From NCBI GenBank assembly GCA_030038475.1, contig JASHOU010000051.1, positions 1 to 38,503 of the forward strand: DNA of 38,503 bases, written 5' to 3'. A program made the position numbers and the translations under genes. The notes under the pieces were generated by a model. That model ran no database searches, was not told the DNA's origin, and was given only the letters and a program-made list of their open reading frames with translations. Below, one piece after another: positions 24,932 through 33,078 of this stretch (position 1 is the stretch's first letter; each line of letters opens with the position of its first letter). Source of the stretch: Terriglobales bacterium (GTDB lineage Bacteria; Acidobacteriota; Terriglobia; Terriglobales; Acidobacteriaceae).

Positions 24932-25474
24932 CTAGGGCTGGTCCCAACCGTGCACGCGCGGCCACCAGCGGCGAACATTGCGGCAATATGCGTCATAGTC
25001 TGCTCCGAATTTCCGGCGCAGAGTCGGCTCCTCATAAAACATGACGAACAAATCTACCGCCAAGGCGACGGCTGCGACGGCAGCGATCACGGCGGCATTG
25101 GCGTGTCCGAAGACGACCCAGAGACCGATCCATCCCGCGGCAAAGCCCAGATACATGGGGTTGCGCACGTAGCGATAGAACCCTACGACCACCAGACGCC
25201 GCGGCGGAACCATGGGCGCGGGCGTACCGTGTCCGGTCCAGCCGAAATCCCAGATGCAGCGCAGGGCGACCGCGAAGCCAAGCACCGAGGGTATGGCCGC
25301 GAGCCAGCGCCAGCGCGCCGCTCCCGCTGTTTCAACTTGAAAGCCCAGCCAATTGGGCAGTAACCAGAACCAGAGCGCGAAAAAACCTGCGCCGACAGCC
25401 AGCGACGCAATCGCAGTAGGCCAGTGCGAATCGCCGTTAGCTCCATGCGCGGCGCCGGCTTGTCCAGTTGACAT
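24932..25474 (-). CDS. ICMT-like membrane methyltransferase
   Basis: 180-aa protein of the isoprenylcysteine carboxyl methyltransferase/phospholipid methyltransferase group. Hydrophobic segments near residues 20-40, 52-70, 108-122 and 128-145. The diagnostic GFYRYVRNPMYLGF and the late EEPTLRRKFGADYDAYC are present, which bind SAM in the ICMT fold. Bacterial substrates of this group are mostly unknown. Flanked by unrelated genes, so monocistronic. Confidence 0.9.
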   Translation of the reverse strand: MSTGQAGAAHGANGDSHWPTAIASLAVGAGFFALWFWLLPNWLGFQVETAGAARWRWLAAIPSVLGFAVALRCIWDFGWTGHGTPAPMVPPRRLVVVGFYRYVRNPMYLGFAAGWIGLWVVFGHANAAVIAAVAAVALAVDLFVMFYEEPTLRRKFGADYDAYCRNVRRWWPRVHGWDQP

Positions 25475-25560
25475 ATCGCCTTCGGTCGAACGAAGTATGC
25501 GCCCGCTAAACCACCTCTCGCAACAAGAAGCAAGGAGCTCGCATTAGACGCTGAAGTGAT

Positions 25561-26106
25561 TTACCTTTGGCCAAGGCGCAATACAACACCGGCGGAGAGC
25601 CGGTTGGAGACTGTGTTTGCGCCTCCCGAGCGCGTGGCAAAATAATCGTCCTGCAGCCGCACGGCGAACCTTGCGCTGCTGCGCGGCATAATGTCGGCGC
25701 CGAAGCCGCCCGCGAAGGCGAGCTGCAAGCCACCACCGGTGATGCCTCCCGAAGAGACGTTAAAGTGCGAACCGCCGAACAATCCGTGCGCGAACGGCTG
25801 AAAGTGCGCGAACCCGCGGTAGGTAAATCGTGGGCCGGTGGTGTAAGTCTCGCCCGTAAGACTTTGTGCTGGATAGCCGTGATAAGCGCCCAGGTCGGTG
25901 ACCATTGCAAACCACGGGCTGAAATTGTAAGCGAACGATTCGCTCGCGCCGTTCATGCTGATGGTGTATCCCTTCAGCACCTGGAGATGAGAATATTCGA
26001 CCGCGATGTCGGCTGTCGGGGTTTCCTGTGCGAGCGAAACCGTTGCGGTCAGAAAGAAAGCGAGGGCCAGGTGCAGAGCAAGCGCAGTCCCGGTAAGTGC
26101 TCTCAT
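25561..26106 (-). CDS. Outer-membrane beta-barrel-like protein
   Basis: 181 aa from ATG 26106, which starts a clear signal peptide (MRALTGTALALHLALAFF ... SLAQ). The mature part has alternating hydrophobic-polar strands with YTTGPRFTYRGF, FGGSHFN and LQLAFAGGFGADIMP, typical of small OmpA/OmpW-sized barrels, ending in VLRLGQR rather than the usual terminal Phe. Longer frames to 26190 would displace the signal peptide. A promoter is listed separately. Confidence 0.82.
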   Translation of the reverse strand: MRALTGTALALHLALAFFLTATVSLAQETPTADIAVEYSHLQVLKGYTISMNGASESFAYNFSPWFAMVTDLGAYHGYPAQSLTGETYTTGPRFTYRGFAHFQPFAHGLFGGSHFNVSSGGITGGGLQLAFAGGFGADIMPRSSARFAVRLQDDYFATRSGGANTVSNRLSAGVVLRLGQR

Positions 26107-26160
26107 TCTCGGCTCCAGCGACTGGCCGTCATAGTGCGCCCGACCTTGGGTCAGCCGAAG

Positions 26161-26190
26161 CATATATCGGTGGCACCAAAGAGTTGTCAT
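26161..26190 (-). promoter_or_regulatory. Candidate promoter for the beta-barrel gene
   Basis: Minus-strand ATGACA (5 of 6 to TTGACA) and TATATG (4 of 6) with 18 bp between, about 55 nt before the ATG at 26106. Confidence 0.35.
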
Positions 26191-26273
26191 ATAAATGTAA
26201 AAACAGACTAAGTCGCACGGAAGTGTATTACGACTTCCGAGCGCCTATGCTCGGAACTTGGCCGTGGCCTACT

Positions 26274-26450
26274 TTGAGTTTTGATCCCGTCGCGCTCAAT
26301 TATTTCGCTTACAACTTCATCAAGATTCATCGTACACTTCGCACGTCGCCCTCGATGGCCGTTGGCGTTACTGATCGGCAGTGGAGCGTGGAGGATTTTA
26401 TCGCCCTCTGGGAATCCTGCGAGCAACGGAGGGCGGAAAGAGTGGCGTAG
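26274..26450 (+). pseudogene. Transposase C-terminal remnant
   Basis: About 55 residues (ALNYFAYNFIKIHRTLRTSP, then MAVGVTDRQWSVEDFIALW) match the end of a DDE transposase/integrase-type protein; the HRTLR-S/TP-AMAAGVTD pattern is characteristic. Upstream frame sequence does not continue the domain and no terminal inverted repeats are seen. It is a dead fragment of a mobile element in a lower-GC patch. Confidence 0.7.
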
Positions 26451-26456
26451 TTGAAA

Positions 26457-26723
26457 ATGAATCTACGATTGTTAGCGCTGGCCGGAACAACGGTATTCGG
26501 AGTGTTTTCACTCGTGGGAGTTGTCAGCCTAATCTACGCATACATCGAAATCTATCAACTCCCTCTCCCTCCTCCGTCGGTCCTCGCTCACCTCCACGGA
26601 TACCATCGCTTCCCAATTTATAGAGTGCCCCAGGACTTGGCAGAACTGGCACCGTTCGTGCTCGGGTTCTTGTGCTGCGCGACCGCGTATCGCCACTCAC
26701 TCAGGTGGGGAAATCCAAAGTAG
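26457..26723 (+). CDS. Small membrane protein, unknown
   Basis: 88 aa starting at ATG 26457, with hydrophobic segments about residues 5-27 and 64-78 and a Pro-rich loop between. A TTG two codons upstream is also in frame. Lower GC than core genes. It starts 6 nt after the transposase remnant stop. No family recognised. Confidence 0.6.
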   Translation: MNLRLLALAGTTVFGVFSLVGVVSLIYAYIEIYQLPLPPPSVLAHLHGYHRFPIYRVPQDLAELAPFVLGFLCCATAYRHSLRWGNPK

Positions 26724-26776
26724 CCCACTACCGTAACTCGTTCTGCTTGACAAATCGGCTGGTTCGCGAAGTTCGA

Positions 26777-27079
26777 TTACGCCTTGCCGTTGATTTTGGC
26801 CCACCACCAGCGCACGCCAACAAACAGAAAACGCCAGTCGTGGAAGAACTCGGGCGGCTTGCATTCAAAAACGTGGCCAATGAACTGAAAGGCCCATCCG
26901 ATGAGAAACAGCGTCAGCGCGTAGAACCAGAGGCGGTGAAAGAAAATGCCGGCGATGAAAAACGGGAGTGAAAGAAGGATGGTCGGTATTCCCAGCGTGT
27001 GGCAAAGGCGGTTCACCGGATGCCGATGGCTGGAGCCATATTGGGTGATCCACTGCTCGCTTGTGCGTCCGCCCAGCAC
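26777..27079 (-). CDS. Mpo1/DUF962-like membrane protein
   Basis: 100 aa. HPVNRLCHTLGIPTI, GHVFECKPP and WWAKI match the DUF962/Mpo1 family, whose yeast member is a 2-hydroxy fatty acid dioxygenase and whose bacterial members are mostly uncharacterised. Two hydrophobic hairpins around residues 30-50 and 52-68. Starts with GTG. Conserved His residues (HPVN, CHTL, GHVFE) would bind iron. Flanked by accessory genes of lower GC. Confidence 0.88.
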   Translation of the reverse strand: MLGGRTSEQWITQYGSSHRHPVNRLCHTLGIPTILLSLPFFIAGIFFHRLWFYALTLFLIGWAFQFIGHVFECKPPEFFHDWRFLFVGVRWWWAKINGKA

Positions 27080-27397
27080 GCGGAGATGATATCACGATCC
27101 TATTGCTATAGAGCCAGTCGGTGATATGGGTACTGACCCAACACTGCGTTGTTGGTTGGTGGCGGGCGCGCAAGGGCGACCCGCGTGGTACAGCTTCGTG
27201 TGCGTTCACTCCTCGCTGCGGGTCACACCTGCGACGCAGGCAGGAATTGCAAATCAGTGGAGTTTAGGGGAACTTCTAGCGTAGTATTCAGTGGACAGAT
27301 GACTGAGAACTTCCAACCGTATGGCCTAAAGAAGTGCTGAACACTTCATAGATTCTGGTTGTGGCCTACCGCATTAATGTAACACGGGCGGGCCTAA
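27080..27397. other. Accessory spacer, no gene seen
   Basis: 318 bp. A weak 6-bp hairpin (GAAGTG/CACTTC) lies around 27333-27349. No promoter, tRNA or convincing frame was found. Confidence 0.4.
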
Positions 27398-27763
27398 GTG
27401 GACCGCTCTGCGATCAGTGCTTGGCAAGCATATATCGTGTCGATATTTATTGAACGTTTTCTTATCGTTGTTTGCGCGGCGGCATTTTACGGTTTGGTGA
27501 TTCTTAACACCATGGCCCTAGACGGTCCACAGAGAATCAGCCTTGGCGTGATACTGGTAGCGACAGCCTTTTTTCTAGGCCACACGGCGCATAAAGCTTC
27601 AAAACATCCCGGCATTGCTAATCCACCCCAAGTCAGTGTTCCAACGCAGCAAAATGCGTCTGACAGTCTATGCTCAAATGTGAGCTCTGGCAGAGATGTT
27701 TCGATAAACTGTTCTCCATCAAAGGAGAACAAAGATGCGCCGAAACCATCTCCTAGTCATTAG
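27398..27763 (+). CDS. Membrane protein with C-terminal Cys-Ser-Asn motif tail
   Basis: 121 aa. GTG 27398 with a weak upstream region. Two hydrophobic segments (about residues 13-36 and 46-63) then a polar tail containing LCSNVSSGRDVSINCS. The same pattern, CSN-x(n)-DV-x-I-x-CS, opens the mature part of the next gene. It overlaps that gene by 29 bp in another frame, so both are likely on one transcript. Family not recognised; low GC. Confidence 0.6.
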   Translation: MDRSAISAWQAYIVSIFIERFLIVVCAAAFYGLVILNTMALDGPQRISLGVILVATAFFLGHTAHKASKHPGIANPPQVSVPTQQNASDSLCSNVSSGRDVSINCSPSKENKDAPKPSPSH

Positions 27764-28379
27764 CGTCGTTCTTTTGATGCTGGCCAGCGAGGCAACCGGG
27801 CAAAATCCTCCAACTGTTACACAAGAGGCCAAGAACTCACCTTGCAGCAACATCGTTGCTTTAACGGGAGATGTGAAAATTGATTGCTCTAGCCTTACCC
27901 CAACCCAACAGAAAATAATCGAGAGCATTCCTTCGCTCTTGCGGAAGCTAATCGCGCACCAAGCTGATGCTGACGCGATCATAGCCAGGCTAGACGAATG
28001 TCTCAAGGCGGTGAACCCCAACCTCCCCGCGAAGGCATATTTTTGCAACGGTGGGTGGAGATCGACAGGTATAGGTGCAAATACAGGGCTGCAAATGAAT
28101 GTCAGCCCCGGCCCAGACCCCTCGCTTGGGGAAATGATCAATCTAAACAACAACCATACCCAGTATCAGAAATTGTTGGAAGTTTGCACATCCCAGATCG
28201 AATCCAATCCTGAGTGGCTGACACCGCGATTATTCTGTGCAATCGCCTATGCGAGCCTGGGTAATGCGGCGAAGGCAAAGGAAATGATTGATGTCTACGA
28301 TTCCCGAAAAGGCCCAGCTTACGATGACGATCCGTTATGCAAACAAGTATCTGATGCCATTCATACTGCCTTGAAGTGA
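27735..28379 (+). CDS. Exported Cys-Ser-Asn-motif protein
   Basis: 214 aa. AGGAGA 7-8 nt before ATG 27735. Signal peptide (MRRNHLLVISVVLLMLASEATG) then SPCSNIVALTGDVKIDCSSL, a helical segment (IIESIPSLLRKLI), a Cys-containing middle and a TPR-like C-terminus (WLTPRLFCAIAYASLGNAAKAKEMID). Function unknown. Shares its N-terminal motif with the tail of the preceding membrane protein; together they look like a two-part envelope module (inference). Confidence 0.68.
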   Translation: MRRNHLLVISVVLLMLASEATGQNPPTVTQEAKNSPCSNIVALTGDVKIDCSSLTPTQQKIIESIPSLLRKLIAHQADADAIIARLDECLKAVNPNLPAKAYFCNGGWRSTGIGANTGLQMNVSPGPDPSLGEMINLNNNHTQYQKLLEVCTSQIESNPEWLTPRLFCAIAYASLGNAAKAKEMIDVYDSRKGPAYDDDPLCKQVSDAIHTALK

Positions 28380-28452
28380 GTAAGCAACGGAGTGTTAGGA
28401 CAGTGCCGCGATACGGGATTACAAGAGGGCAGACTACTAACGCGCAAAATGA

Positions 28453-28479
28453 AAACGGCTGGCGTTATGCCAGCCGTTT
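28453..28479 (-). terminator. Rho-independent terminator of the Gly-rich exported protein gene
   Basis: 11-bp stem (AAACGGCTGGC/GCCAGCCGTTT) with loop GTTAT and a T-rich stretch on the minus strand, 21 nt after the stop at 28500. It lies 3' of the convergent plus-strand gene as well. Confidence 0.78.
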
Positions 28480-28499
28480 CTTGATTCCGCGCGGAGACG

Positions 28500-28943
28500 T
28501 TAGCGCCCGCCGCGGAAGCCCCCACCATGGAAACCACCAACCCGCCCGCGGTCAAAGCCGCGCGCTACCGGGCCACGCCCAACAAAGCCGTGACCGACGT
28601 AGCCGCGTCCGACATAACCACGGCCAACGAAGGGCCGCGCCGGATACACCGGATGTCCCCAACCGTGGTACCACGGACCGGCGCCGATAAAGACGCCATT
28701 CACGAACCAGGTCGGGCCATAATATCCGTAGGGTGCGCATGTATACGGATAATCCGGGTAATAGCCATAGGCGCACACCGGAGGACCGGCGACGTAGCCG
28801 GGGCCAACGCCAACGCCGACGCCAACCGGGCCTACTCCTACTCCGACTCCTACGCTGACTGCGGCTTGCGCGATGGCAAGCGGAAAAGCCAGCAAAGCAA
28901 CCAGTGCAACATATCTCATGTATTTCATGCTCGTGTATTTCAT
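28500..28943 (-). CDS. Exported Gly/Tyr-rich protein
   Basis: 147 aa from ATG 28943, which has AGGGAG 7 nt upstream. Starts MKYTS-MKYMR, a 15-nt duplication of the start region, then a signal peptide to about residue 26. The mature part is a GVGVGVG block, a Tyr/Cys/Pro-rich centre (YGYYPDYPYTCAPYGYYGP) and a C-terminal run of VGRGY-type pentapeptides. Suited to a structural cell-surface role (inference); no family recognised. Confidence 0.72.
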   Translation of the reverse strand: MKYTSMKYMRYVALVALLAFPLAIAQAAVSVGVGVGVGPVGVGVGVGPGYVAGPPVCAYGYYPDYPYTCAPYGYYGPTWFVNGVFIGAGPWYHGWGHPVYPARPFVGRGYVGRGYVGHGFVGRGPVARGFDRGRVGGFHGGGFRGGR

Positions 28944-29299
28944 GGTGAATCTCCCTCTTTCATCCCTCCAGCAAATCGCTTGTTTCTTGCCGCATTTGCG
29001 TTTCGCCGGTGTCCGGTGCTTCAGCTTTTTTCTTCTGAAGCATCTACTCATTTGAACTCGGGTGGCGCGGAAAAGTTGCGGAAAACGGAGTGGCTGATTT
29101 CAGCCATGTTGCGTGAAATCAACCAGTTGCAAAGGATCATCCCAAACTGACGACTTTGAACTGCGGCACTTCGTGACCAAGAAAAACGCGTAGGAAGCGT
29201 CACCATCTATGGAAGCTTGATTGGATTCTGCGAGCTCGCGAGTGTTCCCAAAGTGATGGCCGACAATAATAAAGGATGCAACCGTCGGTTGCCGTGGCC
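28944..29299. other. Spacer, mostly featureless
   Basis: 356 bp between two minus-strand genes. It holds the Gly-rich gene's ribosome-binding site (28951-28956) and an 8-bp inverted repeat (TGATTTCA/TGAAATCA, about 29093-29121). A longer in-frame extension of the Gly-rich gene to 29051 lacks the signal peptide at its start and is not used. Confidence 0.4.
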
Positions 29300-30064
29300 T
29301 CATGCCACGTTTCTGTGGCCGCGCTCTCGCGGGTCGCCGACAATCACCCAGCGTGGAGCTCCGCCGACGATTGCGCCCATCAGCAATGCGGCCAAGAAGG
29401 TGTACCCTCCCTCGATCCAGAGCAATTCAAGCGAAAGCTGCGACCGCGTGGCCGCCATCAGCGCGGCGAAGGTTACCAGCCAAACCGCAGCGGAGACTTC
29501 GAGGCCATGCGTCAGCGTCCGCGAACCCAGCCAACGCAGCAGTCCGGCGACCCCATAGGCGAACAGGATGCAAGCACCTACGCTCACCAGATGCGGCGCC
29601 ATGGTTCGCGCCAGTGCGCGCGTTTGCGGGTCGCTCAAGCCTAGCGCGGCCATCCAGCGCGGGCGGAATACATATTCCGAGTGCCAGGCTACGCCCAGGA
29701 CCCATGCCGCGGCAGCCGCCAGCAGCACGGGCATATGCACGATTCTTCGCGTCCGCCAGGGAATGTACTCCGCCGTGCCCGAGGGTTCGGCCCGCAGCGC
29801 ATCGGGGATGCATTCCTGCCCGCAATCGGAGCGCTCCGGCCAGCGCGTGCAGTCGCTCAATTGCAGTTTTGGCGGGCCCTCGAGGCTGCTCCACGCCGCA
29901 CGCCACGCGTTAAAGCGCACAGCAGCCCGGGCGTGTGTCTCCGGACAGTTCACGGCTCGCGCGTCGCGATAAGTGCGGTAGGTCTGTTCCGCCCACAGAA
30001 CCGGCAACAGCAGAATCACGACGGTCCCAGCCAGAAAGAGGATACAACCGAATAGCAGCAACAT
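29300..30064 (-). CDS. Hypothetical multi-pass membrane protein
   Basis: 254 aa. ATG 30064 is preceded by AAAGGAGG 6 nt upstream, a strong ribosome-binding site, so the frame extension to 30148 is not used. Hydrophobic segments near residues 1-26, 110-126, 160-182, 192-210 and 220-240, and a large loop with cysteines (NCPETHARAA, DCTRWPERSDCGQECIPD) that could form disulfides outside the cytoplasm. No family recognised. Confidence 0.75.
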   Translation of the reverse strand: MLLLFGCILFLAGTVVILLLPVLWAEQTYRTYRDARAVNCPETHARAAVRFNAWRAAWSSLEGPPKLQLSDCTRWPERSDCGQECIPDALRAEPSGTAEYIPWRTRRIVHMPVLLAAAAAWVLGVAWHSEYVFRPRWMAALGLSDPQTRALARTMAPHLVSVGACILFAYGVAGLLRWLGSRTLTHGLEVSAAVWLVTFAALMAATRSQLSLELLWIEGGYTFLAALLMGAIVGGAPRWVIVGDPRERGHRNVA

Positions 30065-30248
30065 GACGCGCCTCCTTTCCTCGGCGAAGAACTCATGCAC
30101 TCGCAAAGCGCCAGAGGATGGCAGCAATCTCAGGCTAAGGTTAGCCATGCCGCGACCCGCGCGCAGTGACCAAAATCACTGACCATTCGCAGGTGGATTT
30201 TTCTGATAAATCGACAGATCGCTTCCCAGATAGCTTCTTTGGAGCTTT

Positions 30249-31265
30249 CTAAGTAACGATGGCTGCGGCGCCGTCGATGGCATCCTCTTTTACCGCAAGC
30301 AAAGCTTCGTTGGCTTGATCGAGCAGAAACGGAGTTACCTGCGGCTTCAATCCAATCTCTGCCGAGAGCTGCAGAAAGTCGCGCGCGTCGGCGCGAGTCA
30401 TGTTGGCGACGCTGCGAATCTGGCGCTCGCCCCACAGCAGGCGGTCGTAATCGAACTGCGGAATGCGGTCGAGATGGATGGCATTGATGGCAACCACTCC
30501 GCCTTTGCGCAGGCTGCCGAGCGCGGCGACCACGACATCGCCGCTCGGCGCAAACGTCACCGCGCAGTCGAGTTCGACGGGAGGTTTTTCGGTTTCGCTT
30601 CCCACCCAGGCCGCGCCGAGTGAAGCGGCTAACTGGCGATGCGCGGCCCCGCGCGTCGAAACATAGACCTCGCAGTTCCACGAGCGCAACACCGCGATGG
30701 CGAGGTGCGCCGAGGCTCCGAAGCCGAAGAGACCGACGCGATCGCCGCGCTTGACTCCGGCAACGCGCAGGCTGCGAAAGCCGATAATGCCCGCGCACAG
30801 GAGCGGAGCCGCGTGCAGATCGTCGAGCTGGTCGGGAAGCGGAAAGGTGAAATCGGAGCGGACAGCGGCGTACTCGGCGTAACCGCCATTCACCGTGTAG
30901 CCGGTGAAGGTTGGCGAGTCGCAAAGATTTTCGAGACCCAGCCGGCAATAGCGGCAGGCGCCGTCAGTGCCGCCCATCCAGCAGACGCCCACGCGCGCGC
31001 CGACGGTGGGGTGGTTGCTATTTTCGGATGTGGCAGTTCTAGATCCGACGGCGACGACCTCGCCGACAATCTGATGGCCGGGAATAACCCCCGCGCGCAG
31101 AGGAGGCAAATCACCCTCGACGATATGCAGATCGGTGCGGCAGACTCCGCAAACGCGCACGCGCAGCAGAACCTCGCCCGGCTTGGGCTCCGGCGTCGCG
31201 ACCTCGCCAATGCGCAGCGGCCTGCTGGCGATCGGTTGCGGCGAGCTGAGGGTTGCGGCTTTCAT
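30249..31265 (-). CDS. Zinc-dependent medium-chain alcohol dehydrogenase-like protein
   Basis: 338 aa of the MDR superfamily. Catalytic zinc Cys in VCGVCRTDLHI, GHQIVGEV, and the cofactor-binding GLFGFGASAHLA fold. Substrate unknown. The structural-zinc lobe reads TDGACRYCRLGLENLC: the first of the four usual cysteines (normally TCG) is Asp, while C, C and C remain in x2 and x7 spacing. A hairpin lies 12 nt upstream of the ATG. The gene is followed by an amidohydrolase on the same strand. Confidence 0.93.
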   Translation of the reverse strand: MKAATLSSPQPIASRPLRIGEVATPEPKPGEVLLRVRVCGVCRTDLHIVEGDLPPLRAGVIPGHQIVGEVVAVGSRTATSENSNHPTVGARVGVCWMGGTDGACRYCRLGLENLCDSPTFTGYTVNGGYAEYAAVRSDFTFPLPDQLDDLHAAPLLCAGIIGFRSLRVAGVKRGDRVGLFGFGASAHLAIAVLRSWNCEVYVSTRGAAHRQLAASLGAAWVGSETEKPPVELDCAVTFAPSGDVVVAALGSLRKGGVVAINAIHLDRIPQFDYDRLLWGERQIRSVANMTRADARDFLQLSAEIGLKPQVTPFLLDQANEALLAVKEDAIDGAAAIVT

Positions 31266-31277
31266 TGTCGCGGCTTC

Positions 31278-31295
31278 CGTTGAGGTTACTCAACG
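31278..31295 (-). promoter_or_regulatory. Hairpin just upstream of the alcohol dehydrogenase start
   Basis: CGTTGAG-GTTA-CTCAACG, a 7-bp perfect stem with a GTTA/TAAC loop in the leader. Its base is 12 nt from ATG 31265 and adjoins the GGAAGC that could act as ribosome-binding site, so it might modulate initiation. Confidence 0.3.
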
Positions 31296-31328
31296 ACGCG
31301 TCTGCACCTTGTGATGACTTTCTATCAA

Positions 31329-32654
31329 TCATGGTTTCTTATAAACAACACCGCCCTTCATCACGAAGTCCACCTTTTCGAGCACGGTCACATCGCGCAG
31401 CGGATCGCCCGGCACGGCAACGATATCGGCGAGTTTGCCGGCTTCAATCGTGCCGACGCTATCCTGCATTCCGAGCAACGACGCAGCTGACGCGGTTGCC
31501 GCTCGAATCGCCTGCGCCGGAGTCATTCCCCATTTCACCATGTAGGAAAATTCCTTGGCCGGGTTCACTGTCCAGTCGAATCCTCCGGCATCCGTGCCAA
31601 AGGCGATCTTCACACCCGCCTTCATCGCGCGTCGAAACGTGTCTTCGTGGATCTGTATCATCTGCAGCCACACGCCAGCTCCTGCAGCTGCGCGCCCCTG
31701 CGCCACGTATTCGCCAACAAAAATCGTCGGCACATACCAGGTTCCGTGGTCGGCCATAGTTTTCAGGTCATCGTCGGCAATGTAGTTTCCGTGTTCGATG
31801 GTATCCACTCCCGCTTCTACCGAATTGTGCACTCCGTGCAGCGCTATGGCGTGGGATGCGACCATGTGCCGCTCGCGATGCGCCTCGTCCACGATCGCCC
31901 TTAGTTCGTCGAGAGTGAAGGTCGGAATATCGTCTAACACTCCGTCAGAGCGGACGAAATAACTGCGGTCGGAATAGACTTTGATCCAGTCGGCGCCATG
32001 ACTGATCTGCTCGCGCACGGCTTTGCGTCCGTCTTCGACGCCATCGACGATCTGCACTCCGTGCGGCACGGGCACGTTCGGCGCATAGCCTTGTAGAGGA
32101 TAGGCTCCGGTGACATCCATGGCGCGCGTTGCCACTTGCATTCGCGGGCCCAGTATCACGCCATTCTGGATCGCCCTCTTTACGTCTACATCGGCGTAAC
32201 CTGCGCCTTCGGTCTCGAGGTCGCGAATGGTGGTGAACCCAAACTCCAGCGCGCGGCGTGCGTTGACGGTCGCCAGAATCGTCCGGTACTCCGGCGACTG
32301 CTTGAGCAACTGCGCGTCGTAGTCGGCGGCTGTGATGTCGCCTTGCAGCAGAATGTGAGTATGGGTGTCGATCAATCCGGGAAGGCAGGTTTCGCGCGAG
32401 AGATCGATGACTTGCCCGGTCGGCGCCGCGCCGCCCAACTCGTAGCTCTTCTCACCCACGATCTTCTCGCCCTCGATTGCGACGATCACATCTTTTCGCG
32501 CCTGATCGGACTTGCCATCGAGCAGCCATCCGCACTTCAGGTAGACGAATGTTTGGGCTTGGGATGTTTGGGCCTGGGAACGTGCGGCGCCCAAGCAAGC
32601 CAAAGCTCCGATCGCCGTGCATACCACTCGCAATCCGATCATGATTTTTCTCAT
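31329..32654 (-). CDS. Exported amidohydrolase (imidazolonepropionase-like)
   Basis: 441 aa. Signal peptide to about residue 27; the mature protein opens with a duplicated pentapeptide (SQAQT-SQAQT, 15-nt duplication at 32550-32579). Metal-site motif LPGLIDTHTHI (HxH), middle His residues (VASHAIALHG, IEHGNYI) and catalytic Asp in FGTDAGGFDW. Members hydrolyse cyclic amides, dipeptides or related compounds; substrate unknown. ATG 32654 is chosen over ATG 32663 because GGAG lies right against the upstream ATG and is better spaced for the second. Confidence 0.92.
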   Translation of the reverse strand: MRKIMIGLRVVCTAIGALACLGAARSQAQTSQAQTFVYLKCGWLLDGKSDQARKDVIVAIEGEKIVGEKSYELGGAAPTGQVIDLSRETCLPGLIDTHTHILLQGDITAADYDAQLLKQSPEYRTILATVNARRALEFGFTTIRDLETEGAGYADVDVKRAIQNGVILGPRMQVATRAMDVTGAYPLQGYAPNVPVPHGVQIVDGVEDGRKAVREQISHGADWIKVYSDRSYFVRSDGVLDDIPTFTLDELRAIVDEAHRERHMVASHAIALHGVHNSVEAGVDTIEHGNYIADDDLKTMADHGTWYVPTIFVGEYVAQGRAAAGAGVWLQMIQIHEDTFRRAMKAGVKIAFGTDAGGFDWTVNPAKEFSYMVKWGMTPAQAIRAATASAASLLGMQDSVGTIEAGKLADIVAVPGDPLRDVTVLEKVDFVMKGGVVYKKP

Positions 32655-32719
32655 ATTGTGCATCTCCAGATTATGAGGTCTTCAGATTACGCCCCAGCCA
32701 GACTTGTCGAGACGACTGG

Positions 32720-32790
32720 CAGTTGCCAGCGTCCAGTTGCCGGTTGCTGGTAGAACCTATCGGGAGCTGGCGGTTGGCAACTGGCGACTG
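32720..32790. repeat. 7-nt degenerate tandem repeat upstream of the amidohydrolase
   Basis: CAGTTGC, CAGCGTC, CAGTTGC, CGGTTGC (32720-32747) and the inverted sense CTGGCGG, TTGGCAA, CTGGCGA (32767-32787). The two blocks can pair through CCAGTTGCC/GGCAACTGG. Confidence 0.75.
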
Positions 32791-32846
32791 ATTCTGGGTC
32801 GTGCGGAGTCACAGTAACAGAGTCCTGGGAGATGAAAACCGTAAAC

Positions 32847-32943
32847 TGGCGGAAGCGTGTGTGAGTCGAACACACCGGCAACATCGAAGATGCCGCCCGC
32901 CGGTTTTGAAGACCGGGACGATCACCGGACCGCATGCGCTTCC
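32847..32943 (-). tRNA. selC: tRNA-Sec (UCA anticodon)
   Basis: 97-nt minus-strand tRNA with encoded CCA. The anticodon loop is CTTCAAA with UCA reading UGA, flanked by CCGGT/ACCGG. The variable arm is long (pairing GGCATC with GATGTT around UUCG), the D-arm is extended and the T-loop is TTCGACT. The acceptor has 7 clean pairs (GGAAGCG/CGCTTCC) plus a C-A at the eighth position. This is the selenocysteine tRNA layout. selA, selB and selD are not in the window. Confidence 0.93.
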
Positions 32944-32973
32944 CTGCTTGGTTCGCAAACCTGCTCGCAGCGA

Positions 32974-33024
32974 GCACGATGGGCGAGCCGGTTGGTGAAG
33001 GCTCGAGGTACAAGCTCATCGTGC
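32974..33024. other. Inverted-repeat element between the peroxiredoxin gene and selC
   Basis: GCACGATG (32974-32981) pairs with CATCGTGC (33017-33024) and, inside, CGAGCC (32984-32989) with GGCTCG (33000-33005). A smaller palindrome, TGCTCGC-A-GCGAGCA, precedes it at 32962-32976. They could form a terminator for the peroxiredoxin gene or lie in the selC promoter. Confidence 0.3.
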
Positions 33025-33078
33025 AAGGTCGACCCGCAAAGTAGTTTCGAACAAAGTTCGTTGGGAACGTAACACGAA

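Noticed and set aside
28527-29150. Plus-strand 207-codon frame over the Gly-rich gene
   Set aside because: Antisense of the Gly/Tyr-rich repeats; the minus-strand gene has a ribosome-binding site, signal peptide and terminator.
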